Origin: Mageeibacillus sp. UBA3781
GTDB lineage: Bacteria > Bacillota > Clostridia > Saccharofermentanales > Saccharofermentanaceae
NCBI GenBank assembly: GCA_002368805.1
Contig: DFFH01000069.1
Location: 15,178 to 33,808 of the forward strand
Direction: 5' to 3'
Length of the DNA stretch: 18,631 nucleotides
The notes below the pieces were generated by a model. The model was not told the DNA's origin, did no database searches, and saw only the letters and a list, made by a program, of their open reading frames with translations. The position numbers were made by a program, and so were the translations under genes. Each line of letters starts with the position of its first letter. Positions within the stretch are counted from its first letter, which is position 1. Positions 14,337 to 18,631 of this stretch are shown piece by piece.

Positions 14337-14377
14337 TCTTTTGAGTTTGTAAAAGTCCATAAGGACTAAAGAATACC

Positions 14378-14415
14378 CCCTCAAGGTGAATGAAAACCTT
14401 GAGGGTTTTCTTTTT
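14378..14415 (+). terminator. Strong intrinsic terminator of the short transcript
   Basis: CCCTCAAGGT (14378-14387) and ACCTTGAGGG (14396-14405) pair perfectly over 10 bases with an 8-base loop, followed by TTTTCTTTTT. There is no long plus-strand gene between the HD-GYP stop at 14111 and this site. It therefore marks the end of either the short transcript or a long HD-GYP 3' region. Confidence 0.92.
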
Positions 14416-14427
14416 GCCATGGAATGC

Positions 14428-14467
14428 AAAGAAAAAGATGGTCTCACGTTGAAGGCCATCTTTCTTT
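14428..14467 (-). terminator. Intrinsic terminator of the small lipoprotein gene
   Basis: On the minus strand AAAGAAAGATGG (14456-14467) pairs with CCATCTTTTTCTTT (14428-14441), extended by a G/U pair. The T-rich 3' arm serves as the U-tract. It starts 40 bases after the stop codon of the small lipoprotein gene and is separate from the plus-strand terminator at 14378-14415. Confidence 0.8.
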
Positions 14468-14506
14468 GATCATTTGGTTGATAATTTGATCTTAGCTGGA
14501 AGCTGA

Positions 14507-14968
14507 TCAGATACCAAGCTTGCTTGCGAGTTCTTTTGCTGTTTTTACAGCTTCTGCATCAGCGGAAGCAGAAATGGAAAGGAACATATCTCCAGAATAC
14601 ACAGCAGCAGCATATATCTTGTCTTCCATGGTTACCACGAGCTTGCCACTGCTCTTCTTAACATCGGCACCCAGTTTCTCAAGAGAATCTGTGCCCTTGG
14701 AAGAAAGTTCAAAAGCCTTCTTGGCATCATCCGACTTCTCAGCGACGACATAAGTTACTTCAAGGGAGCCATCTGCGTTTTTAGCTTCATACTGCTCTTT
14801 TGCGCCGTCTCCACCGCCAAGATCTTCAACAGTCAGGCCAACTTCTTCACAAGCCTTCTTGAAGTCGTCAACGGAAACTTTCTTCGCGCCCTTCTTACAT
14901 GCTGCCATAGCAAGAGCCATAGCACTTACCATAACGATAGCAGCAACCTTTTTCATTGTTGTTTTCAT
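14507..14968 (-). CDS. Small lysine-rich lipoprotein of unknown function
   Basis: This 153-residue protein has a signal peptide (MKTTMKKVAAIVMVSAMALA) ending AMAAC with Cys24, a slightly atypical lipobox because Met is at -3. The mature part is rich in Lys, Ala, Asp and Glu: KKGAKKVSVDDFKKACEEVG, then a DLGGGDG turn, strands around 'SLEVTYVVAEKSDD' and 'KLVVTMEDKIYAAAVYSGDMFLSISASAD', and a C-terminal helix. No enzyme motif is seen. The first Met is chosen because AAGGAG (14978-14983) lies 9 bases before it. It is a single-gene unit with its own promoter (15035-15063) and terminator (14428-14467). The strong promoter and AAG-rich codons suggest high expression, which is inference. It shares no clear motif with the two large lipoproteins at 1508-4912. 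Confidence 0.85.
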   Translation of the reverse strand: MKTTMKKVAAIVMVSAMALAMAACKKGAKKVSVDDFKKACEEVGLTVEDLGGGDGAKEQYEAKNADGSLEVTYVVAEKSDDAKKAFELSSKGTDSLEKLGADVKKSSGKLVVTMEDKIYAAAVYSGDMFLSISASADAEAVKTAKELASKLGI

Positions 14969-14996
14969 ACTGATTATCTCCTTATTACTCTAGTCA

Positions 14997-15031
14997 TTTC
15001 GGTACATTTTCGTGTGTGCCATGTACCGAAA
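14997..15031. repeat. Perfect 11-bp inverted repeat over the lipoprotein transcription start
   Basis: TTTCGGTACAT (14997-15007) and ATGTACCGAAA (15021-15031) are perfect inverted repeats with a 13-base spacer. The predicted start site of the minus-strand transcript, near 15028, falls in the upstream arm. It could be an operator, or a hairpin at the extreme 5' end of the mRNA that protects it. Confidence 0.8.
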
Positions 15032-15034
15032 AGA

Positions 15035-15063
15035 ATGATAACCTTGTCTAATCTGCGTGTCAA
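15035..15063 (-). promoter_or_regulatory. Sigma-A promoter of the small lipoprotein gene
   Basis: On the minus strand there is a perfect TTGACA (15058-15063), a 17-base spacer, then TATCAT (15035-15040). This is the best -35/-10 pair in the window after rplU. Confidence 0.85.
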
Positions 15064-15138
15064 TTAAATCCGATAGTATTCTATTTTTTTGACACATATT
15101 CGTGACAGTTGTTTCCAAATTTTCAGAGAATTACCGAA

Positions 15139-15178
15139 TAAAAAGAAGGAACCGGTTCTTTTTTGATCCGGCTCCTTC
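15139..15178 (-). terminator. Intrinsic terminator of the ABC transporter operon
   Basis: On the minus strand GAAGGAGCCGG (15168-15178) pairs with CCGGTTCCTTC (15145-15155) including one G/U pair, followed by TTTTTA. The wobble pairs only in the minus-strand RNA (it would be A/C on the plus strand), which supports minus-strand use. Confidence 0.88.
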
Positions 15179-15200
15179 TGGTCTTTAGTGTTTCAGATAA

Positions 15201-17549
15201 TTACTCTTCCTTTAGGATCTTTACCGGTTCGAGCTTGCTGATAGAACGGGAATTCAGGAAGCTTGTGACTACGGCACAGGTCAGGATGATTGCTGCAGTT
15301 ACGAGGAACCATAGAGGATTCATCGTGAGATTTGACTTCGCGATGCCGAAAGAGGAAAGGCCGATGGACATCATCGTGTCATTCAGAAGGATCTGAAGGA
15401 CGAATCCGGCAAGTACACCGATGACCACGATCGGAAGTGTGCTCATGATCATTCTCCGGATCAGTTCGCCGGAGGTGTAGCCGATGGCTTTGCTGACACC
15501 AAGCTCGGATCTTTCTCTGATGATCTGGGACCTGGTCAGGAGGATCTCGGTTAAGATGACGACGAAGCATGTCAGGGCGATGAAGATAAAGCAGATAGCA
15601 CTCATTGCCATAACCAGAGTATCGATCGTGGAGCCGATGAGATCGTCAACTAAAAGGAATGAATCCATAGGATATTTGCTGTTCCACTCCTTCTGGAATT
15701 CTTTTATGTTGACCCCATCGCTAAGATAGACCATACAGGTGACAAACTTGTGCTCAGGGTTGAATCTTTTTGCACCTTCTGCTGTCATCAGGGCTTTATT
15801 TCCCATGTTATTGATCTTCTGGTCGATGCCGCAGACTGTATAAGATACAGGTTCGCCCGTCTTTACAGTCATTACGGTGACGATATCGCCGATTTTGACG
15901 TCGAGCTTATCTTGGTTGACAGTGGTCAGTACGATCTCATTTTCATTCTGTGGCAGGTGACCGTCAAGAAGATATTCATACTTAAGTGCTTCCAGGTCAT
16001 CATAGACATCAACGCCCAGAGACACATTCTTGGTGGCAGACTTAACTTCCACATTCATATATCCGCTCTGAAGAAGCGTTCTCTCGACACGCGGATCATT
16101 CTGAAGCTCGGAAATCACTTCCGGATGGTTCGAACAGTCACACTGGACGTCTGCCGCCTCAAATCCGACCAGCTTCAGAAGATGCTCCTGATTCAGTGCG
16201 AAGTTCTGATAGATCGTAAATCCCTGCAGGCTGGCAAACGTCAGAAGTGCGATGATCAGGGCAATAAAGATGCTCTTCTTCGGCCTGCCGAAGATCTGTT
16301 TTCCGGAAAGCGCGAGATTCATCGGAAGGGAACTTCGATCCAGCGCAAAGCGGTTCTTCTTGAAGTTGTGATTGGAGATGCCGGAGCGCAAAGACTCGAG
16401 GACAGTCAGTTTCTTATAGCTTCTGGACGCGATGAGAGTTCCGAGAAATACCAGAAACGGAATACCGATCAGTGTCGCAAGAAGAGCCGGGATACATACA
16501 CCGGAGAATCCGGAAAGACCCATCAGCATACCTTCGATAGAGTTAAGCGGTGTGGTGATCAGAAATCCCGTTACCAAAGCCAGGAACGTCGCAATCACAC
16601 AGATCAGCATTTCTTCCAGAATGCAGGCTCTTCTGAGTTCTTTTGCCGTATATCCGTTTGCCTGGAGAAGACCGATATTCTGGATATTAAGTTCGATGAA
16701 GTTTTTGATCGAGAAGTACATGATGATCACGGCCAGTCCGACCAGAACAAAGGTGAAAAGAAGTACGATCGCTGATGCGATATTGGCGGTGGAAAGTGTG
16801 CACATTTCCATCAGCGGACGGGCAATAGTAACAGGAGTAGTCATTCCGTCAAAAAGATGCTGCACTTCCTTGTCGTAGGCATCGATATCCGTACCTTCTT
16901 TTACTTTGCAGTTGATGAATGTTCCGACGAGCTCCGGATTTATAGTAGAAGCGATCTTTCCGAAAACATCATGGCTGATGAGACAATAGTATCCGGAGAT
17001 ATTCATGGGAGTAGCGAAATAGAGATGCTCAAGGTATCCCTTGACTTTGAAAACATGATCTGTACTGCCTGTGAAGATATGGAGGGTCTCACCGGTCTTG
17101 ATGGTGCTTTTGAGAAAATAGGGAAGGACGATCTCGTCCTCTTTCAGATCCTGATACTCTTTCGGAAAAGCATTCAGATAAGTCGGGTGACTGCTATCTG
17201 CAAGGAAGAACTGATAGGATACAGCATCTTCCTGCGTCTTGTTTCCGTAGTAAAAATCGCCTACATAATTAACGATCGGGATCGAATCAACCAGCTGAGT
17301 CTCCGGAAGGCTTTCGATCTTTTTGATCGTCCCCTCAAGATCCTTATCGATCTCAGGCGTGCTAAAGATCATAAGATCAGATACATGATATTTCTCATCG
17401 GCTTCTTTGATAGCTCCGTTTCCGGAGAGCATCAGGGAAAGGCTGGAAAAGAGAAGGAGTGCAGCCAGATAGATCAGGACAAAAAGGATCGCGACCTCGC
17501 CTTTATGCTTCTTGAGATTATGTTTTGCAATGAAATAATGTGAATACAT
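15201..17549 (-). CDS. ABC transporter permease, MacB/FtsX type with two FtsX domains
   Basis: This 782-residue permease works with the ATPase encoded just upstream. There are eight predicted helices in the arrangement 1+3+1+3: near 19-41, then 257-280, 313-335 and 351-373, then 426-447, then 644-668, 701-722 and 746-765. Two large extracytoplasmic domains (about 42-255 and 448-640) separate them. Each three-helix block is an FtsX domain with the typical cytoplasmic 'NIGLLQANGYT..EL' (291-305) and 'ELGVSKAIGYTSGEL' (682-696) segments that contact the ATPase. Such transporters act as mechanotransmitters or exporters of lipids, peptides or lipoproteins, and some give antimicrobial-peptide resistance. 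The substrate cannot be told here. The ATG is 3 bases past the ATPase stop, with GGTGGTAAG as ribosome site inside it, so translation is coupled. No two-component system is adjacent in the window. Confidence 0.93.
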   Translation of the reverse strand: MYSHYFIAKHNLKKHKGEVAILFVLIYLAALLLFSSLSLMLSGNGAIKEADEKYHVSDLMIFSTPEIDKDLEGTIKKIESLPETQLVDSIPIVNYVGDFYYGNKTQEDAVSYQFFLADSSHPTYLNAFPKEYQDLKEDEIVLPYFLKSTIKTGETLHIFTGSTDHVFKVKGYLEHLYFATPMNISGYYCLISHDVFGKIASTINPELVGTFINCKVKEGTDIDAYDKEVQHLFDGMTTPVTIARPLMEMCTLSTANIASAIVLLFTFVLVGLAVIIMYFSIKNFIELNIQNIGLLQANGYTAKELRRACILEEMLICVIATFLALVTGFLITTPLNSIEGMLMGLSGFSGVCIPALLATLIGIPFLVFLGTLIASRSYKKLTVLESLRSGISNHNFKKNRFALDRSSLPMNLALSGKQIFGRPKKSIFIALIIALLTFASLQGFTIYQNFALNQEHLLKLVGFEAADVQCDCSNHPEVISELQNDPRVERTLLQSGYMNVEVKSATKNVSLGVDVYDDLEALKYEYLLDGHLPQNENEIVLTTVNQDKLDVKIGDIVTVMTVKTGEPVSYTVCGIDQKINNMGNKALMTAEGAKRFNPEHKFVTCMVYLSDGVNIKEFQKEWNSKYPMDSFLLVDDLIGSTIDTLVMAMSAICFIFIALTCFVVILTEILLTRSQIIRERSELGVSKAIGYTSGELIRRMIMSTLPIVVIGVLAGFVLQILLNDTMMSIGLSSFGIAKSNLTMNPLWFLVTAAIILTCAVVTSFLNSRSISKLEPVKILKEE

Positions 17550-17552
17550 ATC

Positions 17553-18371
17553 TTACCACCCCATGTTCGAGAGAAATGTCCGAAGTGCTGCGTGACGTTC
17601 TTTGTCCGGACCGCTATATGGTGTCAGCTCGATCTCGTCACAGATCACACCGTCGCGAAGATAAAGAATGCGGTTTCCGCGCTCGGCGGCTGCGATGGTG
17701 TGAGTGACCATGACGATGCTCTGTCCTTTATGATTCATCCCGGAAAGGACATCCAGAACGGCATTTGTGTTCTGGGAATTGAGAGCACCTGTCGGTTCAT
17801 CTGCAAAGAGCACTTCCGGCTCATTGATGACGGATCTGACGAGAGCGACTCTCTGCTGCTCGCCGCCACTTAGCTGGTTCGGAAATTTGCCGTAACTCTT
17901 CTCATCAAGACCGACCTGGGAAAGAAGTTTCTTGGCTTTCTCGGCGAGTTCTTTTCTATTCTTATGCTTCAGAAGACCGCTGACCATGATGTTATCAAGA
18001 ACGCTCATCGTGTCGTTAAGGTAGTTCTGCTGGAAAACGAATCCGCAGTGATTTCTTCTAAAAAGAGCGAGCTTGTCGTTATTATATCTGGAGATCTCTT
18101 CACCGCCGTATGAGATCGAGCCGAGGCTCGGACGGTCCATGCCGGAGAGGGCATACATGAGTGTGGATTTACCGGCGCCGGAGTCGCCCATGATGACCGT
18201 GAAGTCTCCCTTTCTGATCTGGATATTTAAGTTCTTCAGCACGTGCTGCTGGATCGAATCGTTACTGAAGGTCTTGCAAAGATCCCTGGCCTCCAGGATC
18301 ACTTCCTTAGTGCTGAGTGATCTTACATCCTGCATAGCTGCATTGTTTTTCGTCTGAATGGTTGTCTGCAT
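17553..18371 (-). CDS. ABC transporter ATP-binding protein (MacB/LolD type)
   Basis: This 272-residue ATPase powers the permease that follows. It has Walker A GDSGAGKST (62-70), the Q-loop in FVFQQ (about 114), signature LSGGEQQ (167-173), Walker B VLFADE (187-192) and the H-loop in VTHT (H224). The sequence ADEPTGALNSQN is typical of the LolD/MacB/BceA branch. About 20 residues precede the conserved start of the domain (VILEARDLCKTF), longer than the minimal family length. AAAGGAG lies 7 bases before the ATG at 18371, which supports this start. The C-terminal 25 residues (PYSGPDKERHAALRTFLSNM) extend past the core. All catalytic motifs are intact, so the pair should be functional. Confidence 0.95.
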   Translation of the reverse strand: MQTTIQTKNNAAMQDVRSLSTKEVILEARDLCKTFSNDSIQQHVLKNLNIQIRKGDFTVIMGDSGAGKSTLMYALSGMDRPSLGSISYGGEEISRYNNDKLALFRRNHCGFVFQQNYLNDTMSVLDNIMVSGLLKHKNRKELAEKAKKLLSQVGLDEKSYGKFPNQLSGGEQQRVALVRSVINEPEVLFADEPTGALNSQNTNAVLDVLSGMNHKGQSIVMVTHTIAAAERGNRILYLRDGVICDEIELTPYSGPDKERHAALRTFLSNMGW

Positions 18372-18448
18372 TTTCGTATCTCCTTTTATGGATGATGTGT
18401 TTTTCAGATTTCCCCGGTGCGTCCGCCGAGGCCTTTTTCAATCTTATG

Positions 18449-18477
18449 ATTCTAGTGTAGAACTTCTCTTCATGAAA
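18449..18477 (-). promoter_or_regulatory. Possible promoter of the ABC transporter operon
   Basis: On the minus strand TAGAAT (18449-18454) is a fair -10. The -35 position (18472-18477) reads TTTCAT, a poor match, so activation by a regulator would be needed. The leader also holds a GC-rich stem (about 18404-18431). Confidence 0.3.
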
Positions 18478-18484
18478 TGCTTTA

Positions 18485-18520
18485 CACAAATCTTGTGCAA
18501 TTCTTAACTGATTCTTACAC
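18485..18520. promoter_or_regulatory. Repeat cluster in the ABC/PHP divergent region
   Basis: CACAA-ATC-TTGTG (18485-18497) is an inverted repeat. TTCTTAAC (18501-18508) and TTCTTACA (18512-18519) are direct repeats exactly 11 bases apart. TTACAC occurs at 18482-18487 and 18515-18520. Direct repeats with 11-base spacing are typical of OmpR/PhoB-type response regulator sites. The regulator is not in the window. Confidence 0.45.
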
Positions 18521-18547
18521 GAAGAAAAAATGCTATTTGTTTCGTTG

Positions 18548-18553
18548 TATAAT
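18548..18553 (+). promoter_or_regulatory. Probable -10 element for the PHP-domain gene
   Basis: A perfect TATAAT (18548-18553) lies 34 bases before the ATG. The -35 position is an A-run with no match, so the promoter is incomplete by consensus. Confidence 0.45.
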
Positions 18554-18587
18554 ATAGAAGTAACTTTTGAGATACGGGGATGAAGGA

Positions 18588-18631
18588 ATGATAAAGATCG
18601 ACCTGCATATGCATTCGACAGTTTCGGACGG
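18588..18631 (+). CDS. PHP-domain metal-dependent phosphoesterase (start only; cut by window edge)
   Basis: Fourteen complete codons are visible. They read MIKIDLHMHSTVSD and the next codon begins GG, giving the classic first PHP motif DLHxHSxxSDG, whose two His residues bind metal. Members include small nucleotide or RNA phosphoesterases of the YciV/RNase AM type, histidinol phosphatases and polymerase proofreading domains. The match at residue 1 favours a stand-alone PHP phosphoesterase, but the rest is outside the window. GGGGA (18576-18580) lies 7 bases before the ATG. Confidence 0.75.
   Translation, partial: MIKIDLHMHSTVSD

Larger units (their letters stand above)
14209..14416 (+). ncRNA. 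Structured short transcript region (unknown class) containing a 28-codon ORF
   Basis: This span holds a series of stems ending in a strong terminator, with no long gene. GGAGGACAGACC (14237-14248) pairs with GGTCTG (14281-14286) and TCCTCC (14292-14297), leaving a 5-base bulge. That gives 12 base pairs and buries the ribosome site. CACT/AGTG (14298-14310) and AGTCC/GGACT (14354-14367) form small hairpins. The terminator stem is at 14378-14405. The promoter is unclear: TTGTTA (14171-14176) with TACACT (14196-14201) has a 19-base spacer, and TAGAAT (14211-14216) lacks a -35. I match it to no RNA family that I know (not 6S, SRP, RNase P, tmRNA or a c-di-GMP riboswitch). It could be a small RNA, a leader-type regulator or simply the mRNA of the small ORF. 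Confidence 0.5.

Noticed and set aside
14209..14416. Reading the short transcript as a known RNA (c-di-GMP riboswitch, 6S, SRP or tmRNA)
   Set aside because: None of the conserved cores I know for these classes is present.
14166..14459. A 97-codon minus-strand frame across the short transcript
   Set aside because: It crosses the strong plus-strand terminator stem, has no ribosome site that I can see, and has no recognisable motif.
15750..16775. A 341-codon plus-strand frame opposite the ABC permease
   Set aside because: It is antisense to a permease with eight helices and intact FtsX motifs. No recognisable motif was seen in the shadow frame.
1..18631. Mobile elements, CRISPR arrays or defence islands
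   Set aside because: No transposase, integrase, long terminal inverted repeats or regularly spaced repeats were seen. The gene content is mostly housekeeping.

Overview
This window looks like chromosomal DNA from a spore-lineage Bacillota, most likely class Clostridia. The evidence is strong AGGAGG-type ribosome binding sites, SpoVG, the rplU-prp-rpmA-obgE cluster with a Prp-cleavable N-terminus on L27, sigma-A style promoters and U-tract terminators. I cannot place it to genus. I see no insertion sequence, prophage, CRISPR array, tRNA or rRNA.

Layout from left to right. Positions 1-1313 hold the 3' part of ftsH (membrane AAA+ zinc protease), which ends in an acidic tail and a bidirectional terminator. 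Positions 1508-4912 on the minus strand hold two adjacent paralogous lipoproteins, each with a Thr/Ser/Glu-rich linker and a calcium-loop-like DxDxDG motif. Positions 5031-5333 (minus) are spoVG, divergent from a plus-strand run of murC, an unknown nine-helix membrane protein and an orphan LacI-family regulator (5523-9551). Next come rplU, prp and rpmA (9770-10771), transcribed from a good promoter through a probable L21 leader. obgE follows behind its own leader, which is rich in inverted repeats. A 7TM-PAS-HD-GYP protein (12375-14111) is a likely c-di-GMP phosphodiesterase.

The 395 bases after the HD-GYP gene are the least explained part. They carry a 28-codon ORF with an excellent Shine-Dalgarno, which is itself paired in a 12-bp stem with a sequence inside the ORF, followed by further hairpins and a strong terminator. 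This is either a small peptide gene or a structured RNA. After it, on the minus strand, come a small lysine-rich lipoprotein (14507-14968) with a textbook promoter and an 11-bp inverted repeat over the predicted start site, and a two-gene MacB/FtsX-type ABC transporter (15201-18371). The window ends in the first 14 codons of a PHP-domain phosphoesterase.

Functionally most of the window is housekeeping: envelope quality control (FtsH), peptidoglycan precursor synthesis (MurC), ribosome parts and their maturation (L21, L27, Prp, Obg). Between these lie surface or envelope proteins of unknown role. The best candidates for something undescribed are the 28-codon transcript, the alternating inverted repeats before obgE, the lipoprotein pair, and the hydrolase-like membrane protein translationally coupled to murC.
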